Below, one piece after another: positions 44,701-56,584 of a stretch of 64,000 nt of DNA (position 1 is the first letter of the stretch; each line of letters begins with the position of its first letter). This DNA comes from Chiayiivirga sp. Lineage in GTDB: Bacteria > Pseudomonadota > Gammaproteobacteria > Xanthomonadales > Xanthomonadaceae. Under the pieces are notes generated by a model. The model was not told where the DNA came from. It searched no databases and saw nothing but the letters and a program-made list of their open reading frames with translations. The stretch covers positions 58,152-122,151 of the forward strand of contig JALCLA010000006.1 in NCBI GenBank assembly GCA_022647565.1. The letters run 5' to 3'. Position numbers and translations under genes: made by a program.

Positions 44701-45618
44701 ATGACTGCCGAACTGATCACGATCATCGACTTCATCCGCTACGGCGCGAGCCGCTTCGGTGAGGCGGGTCTCACCTTCGGGCACAGCTATGACAACGCCA
44801 TGGACGAGGCCACGCAGTTGGTGCTCCACGCCCTGCACCTGCCGCACGACCTCAATCCGATCTACGGGCAGGGGCGACTGGTGGCGGGTGAGCGCGACAA
44901 GGTATTGGCCTTGTTCGAGCGTCGCATCAACAACCGGATCCCGGCCGCCTACCTGACCGGCGAAGCCTGGTTCGCGGGATTGAGCTTCAAGTCCGATCCG
45001 CGCGCGCTGGTGCCGCGCTCGCCCATCGCCGAGTTGATCGAATCGCATTTCGAGCCCTGGTTGGGCGGGCGCGAGGTACAGCGTGCGCTCGACATTTGCA
45101 CCGGCTCGGGCTGCATCGCGATCGCCATGGCACACCATCATCCGGACTGGCAGGTCGATGGCGTGGACATCAGCGATGCAGCTCTGGCGCTGGCGGAGGA
45201 GAACAAGAAGCGGCTGCACGCCGACAACGTGCGCCTGCTCAAGTCGGACCTGTTCTCCGCGGTCAAGGGCGAGCGCTATGACCTGATCGTCACCAATCCG
45301 CCTTACGTCACCAACGACGAAACCGACGCATTGCCACCCGAGTACGCACACGAACCCGAGCTGGGTCTGCGCGCCGGACACGATGGCCTGGATCTCGCCC
45401 TGCGCATCCTGCGCGACGCGCCGGATCACCTGGCCGACGACGGGCTGCTGATCTGTGAAGTGGGCGAGGCCGAGCGCGCCTTGGTCGAACTGTTGCCGGA
45501 AATCCCGTTCAGCTGGATCGAGTTCAAGGTCGGACAGATGGGCATCTTCGCGGTGGAGCGCGCCGATCTGGTACAGCACCACGCACGGATCAAGGCGCTG
45601 GCGGACGCGCGCGGATGA
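44701..45618 (+). CDS. prmB: Ribosomal protein L3 N5-glutamine methyltransferase PrmB
   Basis: A 305-residue SAM methyltransferase: N-terminal helical domain ([35 protein letters not shown] form), [30 protein letters not shown], the SAM motif [15 protein letters not shown], and the catalytic NPPY in [14 protein letters not shown]. These features distinguish PrmB from PrmC. ATG 44701 is preferred over GTG 44689. Its stop overlaps the aroC start (ATGA). Confidence 0.93.
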   Translation: MTAELITIIDFIRYGASRFGEAGLTFGHSYDNAMDEATQLVLHALHLPHDLNPIYGQGRLVAGERDKVLALFERRINNRIPAAYLTGEAWFAGLSFKSDPRALVPRSPIAELIESHFEPWLGGREVQRALDICTGSGCIAIAMAHHHPDWQVDGVDISDAALALAEENKKRLHADNVRLLKSDLFSAVKGERYDLIVTNPPYVTNDETDALPPEYAHEPELGLRAGHDGLDLALRILRDAPDHLADDGLLICEVGEAERALVELLPEIPFSWIEFKVGQMGIFAVERADLVQHHARIKALADARG

Positions 45619-46709
45619 GCGACAACAGCTTCGGGCGCCTGCTGCGCGTCACCACCTTCGGCGAAAGCCACGGCCCCGCCATCGGCTGCGTGATCGACGG
45701 TTGCCCGCCGGGCGTCGCGATCACGCCGGAAGACTTCCGTGCTGACCTGGAACGTCGCGCCACCGGTAAATCGCGCCATACCTCGCAGCGGCGAGAGGCC
45801 GACGAGATCGAGATCCTGAGCGGCGTGTTCGAAGGCCGCACCACCGGCACGCCGATTGCGCTCTTGATCCGCAACACCGATGCCAAGAGCAAGGACTACG
45901 CGAACATCGCCGAGCAGTTCCGACCGGCGCACGCCGATTACACCTATTGGCAGAAGTACGGCATCCGCGATCCGCGTGGCGGCGGGCGTTCGAGCGCGCG
46001 CGAGACCACGATGCGGGTCGCAGCCGCGGTGATCGCGAAGAAGTGGCTGGCCGAGCGCTTCGGCGTGCGGGTGCGTGGGTATCTGGCGCAGTTGGGTGAG
46101 ATTGCGCCGCGCGGCTTCGATTGGAGCGCGGTCGAGGACAACCCGTTCTTCTGGCCGGATGCGGCGCAGGTGCCGGAGCTGGAGAGCTACATGGACGCCC
46201 TGCGCAAATCCGGCGATTCGGTTGGTGCGCGCGTCACCGTGATTGCGGACGGCGTGCCGCCCGGCTGGGGCGAGCCGATCTACGGCAAGCTCGACGGCGA
46301 TCTCGCGGCGGCCCTGATGAGCATCAATGCCGTAAAGGGCGTCGAGATCGGCGCCGGTTTCGACGCGGTCGAGCAGCGCGGCACCGAGCATCGCGACGAG
46401 ATCACCCCGGAAGGATTCCTGAGCAACAACGCCGGCGGCATCCTCGGCGGCATTTCCACCGGGCAGGACGTGATCTGCTCGATCGCTTTGAAACCGACCT
46501 CCAGCCTGCGCCTGCCGGGGCGTAGCGTGAACGTGAGGGGCGAACCGATCGAAGTGGTCACCACCGGCCGCCACGACCCCTGCGTCGGGATTCGCGCCAC
46601 GCCCATTGCGGAAGCCATGGTGGCGCTGGTGCTGGTGGATCAGGCGCTGCGACACCGGGCCCAGTGCGGCGACGTGGGCGAGATCTCGCCGCGCATTCCG
46701 CGCGGCTGA
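45615..46709 (+). CDS. aroC: Chorismate synthase
   Basis: A 364-residue FMN-dependent enzyme converting EPSP to chorismate, last step of the shikimate pathway. Signatures: [53 protein letters not shown], and [15 protein letters not shown] with [17 protein letters not shown]. The ATG overlaps prmB (ATGA). Downstream lie a pair of palindromic repeats and asd. Confidence 0.97.
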   Translation: MSDNSFGRLLRVTTFGESHGPAIGCVIDGCPPGVAITPEDFRADLERRATGKSRHTSQRREADEIEILSGVFEGRTTGTPIALLIRNTDAKSKDYANIAEQFRPAHADYTYWQKYGIRDPRGGGRSSARETTMRVAAAVIAKKWLAERFGVRVRGYLAQLGEIAPRGFDWSAVEDNPFFWPDAAQVPELESYMDALRKSGDSVGARVTVIADGVPPGWGEPIYGKLDGDLAAALMSINAVKGVEIGAGFDAVEQRGTEHRDEITPEGFLSNNAGGILGGISTGQDVICSIALKPTSSLRLPGRSVNVRGEPIEVVTTGRHDPCVGIRATPIAEAMVALVLVDQALRHRAQCGDVGEISPRIPRG

Positions 46710-46750
46710 TCGGGATCGGGCATCGCGGGTTGCGCGAGGGCCGGCACCCG

Positions 46751-46811
46751 GTAGCCGGGCAAGCCCGGCTCTACTCGAGGATTTGTTCGTAAAGCCGGGC
46801 TTGCCCGGCTG
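46751..46811. repeat. Pair of inverted REP-like palindromes
   Basis: First copy: AGCCGGGCAAGCCCGGCT (46753-46770), flanked by GT and CTAC, giving a GTAG...CTAC-ended hairpin (46751-46774). Second copy: AGCCGGGCTTGCCCGGCT (46793-46810), the exact reverse complement of the first core. The arrangement resembles REP doublets with GTAG heads known from Xanthomonadales and pseudomonads. It lies between aroC and asd and could also stop transcription. Confidence 0.65.
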
Positions 46812-46946
46812 CTCCGCGACTGCCGTCCAACTTTCCGTATCACGCTCCCGCTCCGACCCCGCATTTGCCACGAACCGGCCCGCCCTTCGCCCCGAAATCC
46901 GGGTACAGTGCTGCGTCGCAACATTGCACACGCCGCCGAGGATCCC

Positions 46947-47966
<1,020 letters not shown>

Positions 47967-48031
47967 TGCGAAGCGCTCGCCTGGCCCCGCGATTTCCGGC
48001 TTCCCGGAAACCTCTTGTAACCCGCGAGCTA

Positions 48032-48059
48032 TTGTAAAAAGCATCGGCTGGTCTATAGT
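48032..48059 (+). promoter_or_regulatory. Promoter of fimV
   Basis: TTGTAA (48032-48037), a 16-base spacer, and TATAGT (48054-48059), close to sigma-70 consensus. Expected start near 48066, giving a 5' leader of about 100 bases before fimV ATG 48166. This AT-rich patch stands out from the GC-rich surroundings. Confidence 0.65.
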
Positions 48060-48165
48060 TACGGCGGCGTTGTCAAGTCGTTTCTAGGATGCTGCTCTGG
48101 GATCGGGCTCCTGGTTCGGGGGAGCGGCTGCGACGCCCTACGTGTGTTTTTGGGGGAAGCCATCG

Positions 48166-50628
48166 ATGAACAAGCGTCTCCGACTCCCGCTGGCCTTGTC
48201 GCTCGCCTTGGGCAGTTCGTCTGCCTTTGCGCTGGGCCTGGGGCAGATCGAAGTCAAGTCCGCACTCAATCAGCCGCTCTCGGCCGAGATTCCGGTACTC
48301 AGCAGTTCCGCAGGCGAGACCGACGCGCTTGCAGTGCGTCTGGCGCCGCCGGAGGCCTTGGCGCGGGTTGGCTTGCCCGAGCCCAGCGGCGTGGCCGCAA
48401 ACCTTGAATTTGCCGTCGACACCAATAGTGCCGGCCAGACCGTGATCCGGGTCAGCACCCCCGATGAGGTGACCGAACCCTTTGTCAGCTTCCTGCTGGA
48501 AGTGGACTGGGGCAAGGGCAAGATGCTGCGCGAATACACCGTGCTGCTGGATCCGCCGACCATGGCGCCGATCCGCAGCGCGCCCGTGGCGGCGCCGGTG
48601 AGCGCGCCCGAATTCGAGCCATTGCCGGAAGTCGCGCCCGCCACCGAAACCGCGCCCACGCCGGAGCCGGAACCGGCCGCCGTGTTCGAACCGGTGCCTG
48701 AGCCAGAAGCGGCCGAAGCTCCCCCGCCGCCGGAAATGGCCGCGCCCGCAGCCGAACCGATTGCGGAGCCGCAGCCCGAACCGGAGCCGGTGGCCGAGCC
48801 GCAGCCAGAACCCGAGCCGGCGGCCGAAGCGCCGATCCCGGAACCCGAACCCAGCGCCAGCCCGGAGCCGTCGCCCGCCCGAGTCGATACCTACGGGCCG
48901 GTGCAGACCGGTGACACCTTGTGGTCGATCGCGACCTATGCGCGCGGCGAAGACACCGGCATCAGCATGAACCAGATGATGCTGGCCCTGCTGCACGCCA
49001 ATCCCGACGCCTTCATCGACCAGAACATCAACAAGCTGAAGCGCGGCGCGGTGTTGCGTATCCCGGCGCGCGAGGAAGCGATGCTGATCGCGGCGGCAGA
49101 TGCCGCGGCGCAGGTGCGCGAGCAGATGCAGGCCTGGCGGGCCTCGCAACCGGCCTCGATGCAGCCGGCGGAACCGGAGCCGCGGGATAGCACGTCGCCA
49201 CGCAGCGCCGCCGGTCCGCAGCCGAGCGCCGATTCGCGCCTGGAACTGGTGCCGCCGCGTGGCGCGGGCGAAGCCTCGAGCGCACAGTCCGGGGCCAGCG
49301 TCGATGGTCAGGGCCGTGAACTGCGGGCCGAGCTGGCGCGCAGCCAGGAGCAGGTGAACACGCTGTCGGCCGAGAACGTCGATCTCAAGTCGCGCGTGAG
49401 CGAACTGGAGAAGATCCAGCAGGACAGCCAGAAGCTGATTGCCCTGAAGGACAGCGAATTGGCAGCGGCGCAGCAGCGCCTGGCGGACGCGCAGGCGGCG
49501 TCAGAAGCCGCACCGGCCGGATCCGTGGCAAGTGACGCCGCGGCAAGCCCGGAGCCCGCAGACACCCTCGCATCGGCGGCAACCGAGGCGCCCACCGAGC
49601 CCGGTACGGAGCCGTTGCCTACCGATGCGACCGGCGAGGTGTCGAGTGCGGCGGCTGACGCCGCAGGCACCGAAGCGGCGACAGTAGCCGAAACGGCCCC
49701 GGCCGAGGCTGTCTCCGATCAATCGCCGGCCGCCGATGCGGTTGCAGGCGTGGCAGCCGCGCCCTGGTACAAGAACTACTGGGTCCTGGGCGGCGGCGGA
49801 CTGGTCCTCGTGGGCTTGTTGGCCCTGCTGTTCGGGCGGCGCAAGCCGGCTCCTGCCAGCTCGTCCGGTTCGACCAACTATTCCGGACTCATCCCGGCGG
49901 CGGCCACGGATAGCGCCGACGCGGAAGCCGAACTGGATCGGGAGGCCGAGCTGGTCGATGCCATCGTGCGCGATCCGGGTGACCTGAACCGGCATCTCGA
50001 CCTGGTGCGGCATCACTACGAGAACAGCGACGAGGCGGCATTCGAACAGGCGGCCGAAGCCATGCACGCGCACGTGCGTGGGAGCGACAACCTGGCCTGG
50101 AAGCAGGTCGTGGCGATGGGGCAGGAGATCGCGCCCGAGCACCCGTTGTTTGCAACACCGGCTCCCGCGCCGGCCGCCAAGCCTGCCCCGGCCTTCGTGC
50201 CGCCGCCGGTGGCGGAGACACCGAAGCCCAAACCCGCAGCGCCGATCGCCACCGCGGCTGCCGTGGACTGGAGCGCCGCGGTGCCGGCACCGACCGCCCC
50301 CGTCCCCGCCGACAGCGCCACGACGCAACAGTTGCGCATCGACGACGTCAAGGCGGCGGCCCCCGCCCCGGATCTCACGCCGATATTCGATCTGCCCGAG
50401 ATCGAGCCCCTGCCCGAGTTCGATGTCTCGTTGACCGAGCCGGTGCTGGAGGCGCCGGGCCCGGCCTTCGTCGATGCCGACGCGGCCTCGACCAAGCTGG
50501 AGCTGGCGCGGGCCTATCTCGACATGGGGGATGTCGACGGTGCGCGCGGGATGCTCGAGGAAGTGGTGGGCGAGGGCAACCCCGGCCAGCGCGCCGAGGC
50601 CAAGCGCCTGCTCGACGAGATCCGTTGA
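48166..50628 (+). CDS. fimV: FimV/TspA-type polar pilus and motility regulator
   Basis: An 820-residue protein: signal peptide (about 1-23), the FimV N-terminal domain (LGLGQIEVKSALNQPLSAEIPVLS), a Pro/Glu-rich linker, one LysM domain (YGPVQTGDTLWSIATYARG ... INKLKRGAVLRIP), a coiled coil (about 390-450), an acidic Ala-rich stretch, one transmembrane helix (WYKNYWVLGGGGLVLVGLLA), and a cytoplasmic part ending in the FimV TPR (TKLELARAYLDMGDVDGARGML). FimV is a polar hub that supports type IV pilus assembly and cAMP signalling. ATG 48166 has GGGGGAAG upstream. Confidence 0.93.
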   Translation: MNKRLRLPLALSLALGSSSAFALGLGQIEVKSALNQPLSAEIPVLSSSAGETDALAVRLAPPEALARVGLPEPSGVAANLEFAVDTNSAGQTVIRVSTPDEVTEPFVSFLLEVDWGKGKMLREYTVLLDPPTMAPIRSAPVAAPVSAPEFEPLPEVAPATETAPTPEPEPAAVFEPVPEPEAAEAPPPPEMAAPAAEPIAEPQPEPEPVAEPQPEPEPAAEAPIPEPEPSASPEPSPARVDTYGPVQTGDTLWSIATYARGEDTGISMNQMMLALLHANPDAFIDQNINKLKRGAVLRIPAREEAMLIAAADAAAQVREQMQAWRASQPASMQPAEPEPRDSTSPRSAAGPQPSADSRLELVPPRGAGEASSAQSGASVDGQGRELRAELARSQEQVNTLSAENVDLKSRVSELEKIQQDSQKLIALKDSELAAAQQRLADAQAASEAAPAGSVASDAAASPEPADTLASAATEAPTEPGTEPLPTDATGEVSSAAADAAGTEAATVAETAPAEAVSDQSPAADAVAGVAAAPWYKNYWVLGGGGLVLVGLLALLFGRRKPAPASSSGSTNYSGLIPAAATDSADAEAELDREAELVDAIVRDPGDLNRHLDLVRHHYENSDEAAFEQAAEAMHAHVRGSDNLAWKQVVAMGQEIAPEHPLFATPAPAPAAKPAPAFVPPPVAETPKPKPAAPIATAAAVDWSAAVPAPTAPVPADSATTQQLRIDDVKAAAPAPDLTPIFDLPEIEPLPEFDVSLTEPVLEAPGPAFVDADAASTKLELARAYLDMGDVDGARGMLEEVVGEGNPGQRAEAKRLLDEIR

Positions 50629-50677
50629 GGCCCGGTCGGGTCCGCTCTCCGATGCGTTAAGCTGCACTGCAGCAAAG

Positions 50678-50706
50678 GAAGGCCGGGAGCTTCGCTTCCG
50701 GCCTTC
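50678..50706 (+). terminator. Terminator after fimV
   Basis: A stem of 13 pairs (one G-T) with a TTC loop, arms GAAGGCCGGGAGC and GCTTCCGGCCTTC, followed by GTGTTTCT. It lies 49 bases after the fimV stop and just before truA, whose ribosome binding site follows. Confidence 0.7.
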
Positions 50707-50723
50707 GTGTTTCTGAGGACGCA

Positions 50724-51491
50724 ATGCGCTACGCGCTCGGCATCGAATACGACGGCACCGACTTCAGCGGCTGGCAGCGCCTGTCGCAGGGCAAGAGCGT
50801 GCAAGGTGCGCTGGAAGCCGCGCTGTCGTTCGTGGCCGCGCATCCTGTCGAGGTTGTCTGCGCCGGCCGCACCGACGCCGGCGTGCATGGCGCGGCCCAG
50901 GTGGTGCACTTCGACAGCGAGGCGGCACGCACCCCGTACTCCTGGCTCATGGGGGGCAATTCGCGCCTGCCTGGCAGCATCGCGATCCTGTGGGTGCAGC
51001 CGGTGGCGCAGGAATTCCATGCGCGATTCTCGGCACGGGCGCGGCGCTATCGGTATCGCCTGCTCAACCGCAAGGTAAGGCCCGGCCTGCACGCGCGCTT
51101 CCAGGCCTGGGAAGCGCGTCCGCTCGATGCCCAAGCCATGCACCGGGCGGCGCAGGCACTTCTGGGTGCGCACGACTTCAGCGCTTTTCGCACGGCCCAG
51201 TGCCAGGCTCCGAATCCGGTGCGCGATCTGCAGCGCATCGCGGTGCGGCGCGAGGGTGAGGAGGTTCTGGTCGAGGTGCAGGCCAACGCCTTCCTGCATC
51301 ACATGGTGCGCAACATCGTCGGCAGCCTGATCGTGATCGGACGCGGTGAGCGGCCGGAGGCCTGGATGGGCGAGTTGCTGCGCGGGCGTGATCGCAGTGT
51401 GGCCGGCCCGACCGCACCCGCCGCCGGGCTCACCTTCCTGGGGCCGTGTTATCCCGATGCCTGGGGCCTGCCGCCCGAGGTGACATCGTGA
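50724..51491 (+). CDS. truA: tRNA pseudouridine(38-40) synthase TruA
   Basis: A 255-residue enzyme isomerising uridine at 38, 39 and 40 in the tRNA anticodon arm. Motifs: [14 protein letters not shown], the catalytic Asp in [32 protein letters not shown] and [19 protein letters not shown]. First gene of the truA-trpF-trpB-trpA block; its stop overlaps trpF (GTGA). Confidence 0.96.
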   Translation: MRYALGIEYDGTDFSGWQRLSQGKSVQGALEAALSFVAAHPVEVVCAGRTDAGVHGAAQVVHFDSEAARTPYSWLMGGNSRLPGSIAILWVQPVAQEFHARFSARARRYRYRLLNRKVRPGLHARFQAWEARPLDAQAMHRAAQALLGAHDFSAFRTAQCQAPNPVRDLQRIAVRREGEEVLVEVQANAFLHHMVRNIVGSLIVIGRGERPEAWMGELLRGRDRSVAGPTAPAAGLTFLGPCYPDAWGLPPEVTS

Positions 51492-52141
51492 GCGCGCCGC
51501 GTCGCACCCGGATCAAGTTCTGCGGCATGACCCGGGCGGAGGACATCGCCTGCGCCGCCGAACTGGGCGTCGATGCGATCGGGCTGATCTTCGCCATGCG
51601 CAGCCCGCGCCGGGTTGGCCTGGCGACGGCGCGGGCGCTGCGCACCGGCCTGCCGCCGATGCTTGGTGTGGTTGCGTTGTTGATGGACAACGAGCCGTCC
51701 GAAGTTCGCCAGATCGTGCAGATCCTTCGCCCGGAACTCTTGCAGTTCCATGGTTCGGAAGACCCGGGCGAGTGCGCGGCCTATGGAGTGCCCTGGCTGA
51801 AGGCGGTACCGATGGCGCGGCCGGAAACGGCACGGGACTACGCCACCCGCTACGCTGCGGCGTCGGGGTTGGTGCTGGACAGCCACGCAGCCGGTGCGGC
51901 GGGCGGCAGTGGCCAGCGCTTCGCCTGGGATGCGATTCCCGAGTTGCCGCGCCCGATCCTGCTGGCCGGCGGCCTGACGCCGGACAACGTGTTCGACGCG
52001 GTGCGGTCGGTACGGCCCTGGGCCGTGGATGTGTCCAGCGGGATCGAGGCCACGCCGGGAATCAAGGTTCCGGAAAAAATGCGGCGCTTCGTGTCGGAAG
52101 TGCTCCGCGCCGATGCAATGAACGATGTGATCGACGAATGA
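51488..52141 (+). CDS. trpF: Phosphoribosylanthranilate isomerase
   Basis: A 217-residue TIM barrel. Motifs: [28 protein letters not shown] with catalytic Cys, [16 protein letters not shown], and the C-terminal [15 protein letters not shown] plus [14 protein letters not shown] with catalytic Asp. GTG 51488 overlaps the truA stop (GTGA). It catalyses the isomerisation step of tryptophan synthesis; trpCDE are not in the window. Confidence 0.95.
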   Translation: MSAPRRTRIKFCGMTRAEDIACAAELGVDAIGLIFAMRSPRRVGLATARALRTGLPPMLGVVALLMDNEPSEVRQIVQILRPELLQFHGSEDPGECAAYGVPWLKAVPMARPETARDYATRYAAASGLVLDSHAAGAAGGSGQRFAWDAIPELPRPILLAGGLTPDNVFDAVRSVRPWAVDVSSGIEATPGIKVPEKMRRFVSEVLRADAMNDVIDE

Positions 52142-52153
52142 TGGATGCACGAC

Positions 52154-53389
52154 ATGAGTGAGCAGCACGCCAAAGCCCCGCCCGTGGTGGACGATTACCT
52201 TGGTTTTCCCGATGCGCGCGGACACTTCGGCCCCTACGGCGGCAGCTTCGTGGCCGAGACCCTGATGCGTCCGTTGCGCGAGCTGGCCGAGGCCTACGAT
52301 CGCTATCGGCGCGATCCCGAATTCCTGTCTGAACTCGACGCCGACCTCAAGCACTACGTCGGTCGCCCCAGCCCGATCTATCACGCCCGTCGGCTCAGCG
52401 AGGAGATCGGCGGCGCGCAGATCCTGCTCAAGCGCGAAGACCTGAACCACACCGGCGCGCACAAGATCAACAACACCATCGGCCAGGCCATGCTGGCTCG
52501 GCGCATGGGCAAGACCCGCATCATCGCGGAAACCGGTGCCGGCCAGCATGGCGTGGCGAGCGCCACCGTGGCAGCGCGCATGGGGCTGGAATGCGTGGTC
52601 TACATGGGTGCCACCGACATCGAGCGCCAGGCGATCAACGTCTACCGCATGAAGCTTCTGGGCGCCAGGGTCGTGCCCGTGACCAGCGGTTCGAAGACCT
52701 TGAAGGACGCATTGAACGAAGCCATGCGCGATTGGGTGACGAACGTGGAGAACACGTTCTACATCATCGGCACCGTGGCCGGCCCGCATCCGTATCCGAT
52801 GCTGGTGCGTGATTTCAACGCCGTGGTCGGACGCGAGGCGCGGCAGCAGATGCTCGACGGCTACGGACGCCTGCCCGATGTGGTGACCGCATGCGTGGGC
52901 GGCGGCAGCAACGCCATCGGCATCTTCCATGCCTTCCTCAATGACCGCACAGTGCGGCTGGTGGGGGCGGAAGCGGCAGGCGAGGGCATCGAGAGCGGGC
53001 GTCACGCCGCCTCGCTCGCCGCCGGTCGGCCTGGCGTGCTGCACGGCAACCGCACCTACCTGCTGTGCGATGACGACGGCCAGATCATCGAAACGCATTC
53101 CGTGTCCGCCGGCCTCGATTACCCTGGCGTCGGCCCCGAGCACGCCTGGCTCAAGGACACCGGGCGTGCCGACTACCTTGGCGTCACCGACGCCGAAGCC
53201 TTGCAGGCCTTCCATCTGCTGGCCCGCACCGAAGGCATCCTGGCGGCGCTGGAGTCCTCGCATGCGATCGCGCAGGCGACCAAGCTGGCGCGCGACTTGC
53301 CGAAGGATGCGCTGGTGCTCGCCAACCTTTCCGGCCGCGGCGACAAGGACGTGCATACCATCGCCCGGCGCGAAGGAATCACGCTGTGA
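52154..53389 (+). CDS. trpB: Tryptophan synthase beta chain
   Basis: A 411-residue PLP enzyme joining indole with serine. PLP Lys in [33 protein letters not shown], the phosphate-binding [13 protein letters not shown], and [17 protein letters not shown] 52154 (MSEQHAK) is 12 bases after trpF; an in-frame ATG at 52145 is the alternative. Its stop overlaps the trpA start. Confidence 0.97.
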   Translation: MSEQHAKAPPVVDDYLGFPDARGHFGPYGGSFVAETLMRPLRELAEAYDRYRRDPEFLSELDADLKHYVGRPSPIYHARRLSEEIGGAQILLKREDLNHTGAHKINNTIGQAMLARRMGKTRIIAETGAGQHGVASATVAARMGLECVVYMGATDIERQAINVYRMKLLGARVVPVTSGSKTLKDALNEAMRDWVTNVENTFYIIGTVAGPHPYPMLVRDFNAVVGREARQQMLDGYGRLPDVVTACVGGGSNAIGIFHAFLNDRTVRLVGAEAAGEGIESGRHAASLAAGRPGVLHGNRTYLLCDDDGQIIETHSVSAGLDYPGVGPEHAWLKDTGRADYLGVTDAEALQAFHLLARTEGILAALESSHAIAQATKLARDLPKDALVLANLSGRGDKDVHTIARREGITL

Positions 53390-54195
53390 ACAATCGCATC
53401 GATCATCGCTTCTCCGAACTGCGCGCCGCACGGCGCCGCGCGCTGATCCCATTCATCACCGCGGGCGATCCCGGCGTGGCCGCCACCGTGCCGGTGATGC
53501 AGGCACTGGTGCGGGCCGGCGCAGACCTGATCGAACTGGGGGTGCCCTTCTCCGACCCGATGGCGGATGGCCCGGTGATCCAGCTGTCCAGCGAGCGCGC
53601 GCTGGAGCGCAAGGTGGGGCTGCGCCAGGTGCTGGACTACGTGCGCGAGTTCCGTCGCGGCGATGCCGCGACGCCGCTGGTGTTGATGGGCTACCTCAAT
53701 CCGGTCGAGCTTTACGGGCTGGAACGCTTCGCGCGCGATGCGAGCGAGGCTGGAGTCGACGGCGTGTTGCTGGTCGACTGTCCCCCCGAGGAAGCGGCGG
53801 AGGTGCGTGCGGCGCTCGTGTCGCGCGGCCTGCACCAGATCCTGCTGGCGGCGCCGACCAGCGATGCCGCGCGTGCGGCTGGCTTGTTGCGCGACACGGG
53901 TGGCTACCTCTACTACGTGTCGTTTGCCGGGGTCACGGGCGCGGCGCGACTGGACCTGGACGGGGTGCGCGAGCGTGTGCTGCAGATCAAGCGCGGCGGC
54001 GACACGCCGGTGGCGGTTGGCTTCGGTGTGCGTGATGCGGAGTCGGCGCGGGCGATTGCGGCCTTCGCGGATGGGGTGGTGGTCGGCAGCGCCCTGGTCC
54101 AGAACCTGTCCGATGCGGCGGACGCGACGCAGGCCGCGTCGCGGGCCGAGGCCTTCCTCGCTCCGATCCGGGCGGCGCTGGACCGGCGGCTCTAG
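53386..54195 (+). CDS. trpA: Tryptophan synthase alpha chain
   Basis: A 269-residue TIM barrel cleaving indole-3-glycerol phosphate. Catalytic Glu in [17 protein letters not shown], Asp in [20 protein letters not shown] and [16 protein letters not shown]. The GTG start overlaps trpB by 4 bases (GTGA), as expected for two subunits made in equal amounts. Confidence 0.96.
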   Translation: MNNRIDHRFSELRAARRRALIPFITAGDPGVAATVPVMQALVRAGADLIELGVPFSDPMADGPVIQLSSERALERKVGLRQVLDYVREFRRGDAATPLVLMGYLNPVELYGLERFARDASEAGVDGVLLVDCPPEEAAEVRAALVSRGLHQILLAAPTSDAARAAGLLRDTGGYLYYVSFAGVTGAARLDLDGVRERVLQIKRGGDTPVAVGFGVRDAESARAIAAFADGVVVGSALVQNLSDAADATQAASRAEAFLAPIRAALDRRL

Positions 54196-54270
54196 CGTTA
54201 CACTACGCGGCCCGATGTTGCGTAGAAGCCACATGATTCCGAAACCGTTTCTCGCCGCGAGGATGGCATC

Positions 54271-55149
54271 GTGAGCTGGCTGAGCAAGCTCATGCCCTCG
54301 CGTATCCGCACCGAAGGCGGCAACAAACGCCAGGTGCCGGAAGGGCTGTGGGAGAAGTGCGAGAGCTGCGGCGCAGTGCTGTATGCGCCGGAGATGGAAC
54401 GCAACCTCGACGTCTGCCCCAAGTGCGCGCACCACATGCCGATTCCGGCCCGGATGCGCTTGCAGCACCTGTTCGATGCCGCTACCACGACCGAACTGGA
54501 TGCGTCGCTGGAGCCGGTGGACGCACTCAAGTTCCGCGATTCAAAGAAGTACGCCGACCGGATCAAGGCCTCGCAGAAGCAGACCGGCGAGAAGGACGCC
54601 CTGATCTCGATGCATGGCCTGCTCAAGGGGCGCGACCTGACGGCCTGTGCCTTCGAGTTTCGCTACATGGGTGGCTCGATGGGTGCCGTCGTGGGCGAGA
54701 AGTTCGCGCGCGCCGCCGAACATGCGCTGGAGAAGAAGTGTCCGCTGGTGTGTTTCTCCGCCACCGGTGGCGCGCGCATGCAGGAAGGCCTGTTCTCGTT
54801 GATGCAGATGGCCAAGACGTCGGCCGCGCTGGGTCGGATGCGGGCCGCGGGCTTGCCCTACATCTCGGTGCTGACCCATCCGACCACGGGTGGCGTGTCG
54901 GCGAGCCTCGGCATGCTGGGCGATCTGAATCTGGCCGAACCGCAGGCCCTGATCGGTTTCGCCGGGCCGCGCGTGATCGAACAGACGGTGCGGGAGACCT
55001 TGCCCGAGGGCTTCCAGCGCAGCGAGTTCCTGGTCGACCACGGGGCAGTGGACCTGATCGTCGATCGGCGCGAGATGCGCGACCGGCTGGCCTCCTTGCT
55101 GGCCATGATGATGCGTGCGCCGCAGCCGGCGGCGGATGCCACCGCCTGA
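54271..55149 (+). CDS. accD: Acetyl-CoA carboxylase carboxyltransferase subunit beta
   Basis: A 292-residue subunit of the carboxyltransferase half of acetyl-CoA carboxylase, which makes malonyl-CoA. It has the N-terminal zinc ribbon (CESCGAVLY ... [10 protein letters not shown]), [39 protein letters not shown] and [15 protein letters not shown]. Start is GTG 54271. It follows trpA with a 75-base gap containing a TACACT sequence that could be its -10. Confidence 0.96.
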   Translation: MSWLSKLMPSRIRTEGGNKRQVPEGLWEKCESCGAVLYAPEMERNLDVCPKCAHHMPIPARMRLQHLFDAATTTELDASLEPVDALKFRDSKKYADRIKASQKQTGEKDALISMHGLLKGRDLTACAFEFRYMGGSMGAVVGEKFARAAEHALEKKCPLVCFSATGGARMQEGLFSLMQMAKTSAALGRMRAAGLPYISVLTHPTTGGVSASLGMLGDLNLAEPQALIGFAGPRVIEQTVRETLPEGFQRSEFLVDHGAVDLIVDRREMRDRLASLLAMMMRAPQPAADATA

Positions 55150-55171
55150 TGCGCACCAGGAACCGCGACCG

Positions 55172-56509
55172 GTGAGCGTGAGGAAATACTTCGGTACCGA
55201 CGGTATCCGCGGCCGGGTCGGCGAAGGTCCGATCTCGGCCGACTTCATGCTGAAACTCGGTTGGGCCGCAGGCCGCGCCCTGGCGCGCGAAGGCCACGCC
55301 ACCGTGGTGATCGGCAAGGACACGCGCATTTCGGGCTACATGTTCGAAGCCGCGCTGGAGGCCGGACTGGTGGCGGCCGGAGCCAACGTGAAGATGCTGG
55401 GGCCGATCCCGACGCCAGGTGTGGCCTATCTCACCCGATCGCTGCGCGCCGATGCCGGCATCGTGATCAGCGCTTCGCACAATCCACACTACGACAATGG
55501 CATCAAGTTTTTCTCCGCCCACGGCGAGAAGCTCGATGATGCGACCGAACTGGCGATCGAGGCGGCGCTCGACGCGCCGTTTTCCACGGTGCCGTCCGAG
55601 CAGCTCGGCAAGGCCGCGCGGGTCGACGACGCGCGTTCGCGTTACGGCGAGTTCTGCAAGTCGACCCTGCCGGAAGAGTTCGACCTGCGCGGGCTCCGGC
55701 TTGCGCTCGACTGCGCACACGGCGCCACCTACGACATCGCGCCGCGCCTGTTCACCGAGCTGGGCGCGCAGGTCAGCGCGATCGGGGTCAAACCCGACGG
55801 ACTCAACATCAACCGCGAGGTCGGTTCCACCCATATCGATGCGCTCTGCCACCACGTGCGCGAAAGTGGCGCCGATCTCGGCATCGCCTTCGATGGCGAC
55901 GGCGACCGGCTGCAGATGGTGGACCGGGACGGGCGCGCACTGGATGGCGACGACCTGCTCTACCTGCTGGCGATGGACTGGCAACGAAGCGGCCGCCTGG
56001 CCGGCCCGGTCGTTGGAACCCTGATGACGAATTACGGGCTGGAGAAGGTGCTGGGCGAGCACGGCATCCCGTTTCGCCGCGCCAAGGTCGGCGACCGTTA
56101 CGTGCACCAGATGCTGATCGAAGGCCAGGGCGTGCTGGGTGGCGAAACCTCGGGACACTTGCTGTGCCTGGATCGCGCAAGCACCGGCGACGGCATCGTC
56201 AGCGCGGTGCAGGTGCTGGAAGTGTTGCGCCGCCGCAAGCTCGACCTGCGCGAGTTGCTGGAAGGCCTGCACAAGGTGCCGCAGCGCACCGCCAACCTGC
56301 GCATCGCTGCCGGCGGCAAGCCGCATGAAACCGTCGCGGTGCAGGCCGAACTCAAAGCGGCGCAAGCCGCGCTACAGGGCCGCGGCCGCGCCTTCCTGCG
56401 GCCGTCGGGTACCGAACCGGTGCTGCGCATCACGGTCGAGGCCGATGATCTGGCACTGGTGCAGGAGCTGCTCGATCGGCTCGCGCGCGCGGTCGCCGCG
56501 GCGGCTTGA
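55172..56509 (+). CDS. glmM: Phosphoglucosamine mutase
   Basis: A 445-residue enzyme converting glucosamine-6-P to glucosamine-1-P for UDP-GlcNAc. Motifs: [13 protein letters not shown], the phosphoserine loop [18 protein letters not shown], the metal loop [22 protein letters not shown] and the phosphate-binding [11 protein letters not shown]. Two GTG codons (55172 and 55178) are possible starts; the first was taken (MSVRKYFG). It is usually next to folP and ftsH in enterics, not here. Confidence 0.95.
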   Translation: MSVRKYFGTDGIRGRVGEGPISADFMLKLGWAAGRALAREGHATVVIGKDTRISGYMFEAALEAGLVAAGANVKMLGPIPTPGVAYLTRSLRADAGIVISASHNPHYDNGIKFFSAHGEKLDDATELAIEAALDAPFSTVPSEQLGKAARVDDARSRYGEFCKSTLPEEFDLRGLRLALDCAHGATYDIAPRLFTELGAQVSAIGVKPDGLNINREVGSTHIDALCHHVRESGADLGIAFDGDGDRLQMVDRDGRALDGDDLLYLLAMDWQRSGRLAGPVVGTLMTNYGLEKVLGEHGIPFRRAKVGDRYVHQMLIEGQGVLGGETSGHLLCLDRASTGDGIVSAVQVLEVLRRRKLDLRELLEGLHKVPQRTANLRIAAGGKPHETVAVQAELKAAQAALQGRGRAFLRPSGTEPVLRITVEADDLALVQELLDRLARAVAAAA

Positions 56510-56584
56510 GGCAGGTCAATCCACAGGCCGGCGCACCGCGCTACGCTTGACTCACCCGACACGACACGACAGCGAAACGAACGC

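Noticed and set aside
48640..48890. CCGGAACC-type repeats in fimV as a DNA repeat element
   Set aside because: They encode the Pro/Glu-rich linker usual in FimV and are irregular at the DNA level.
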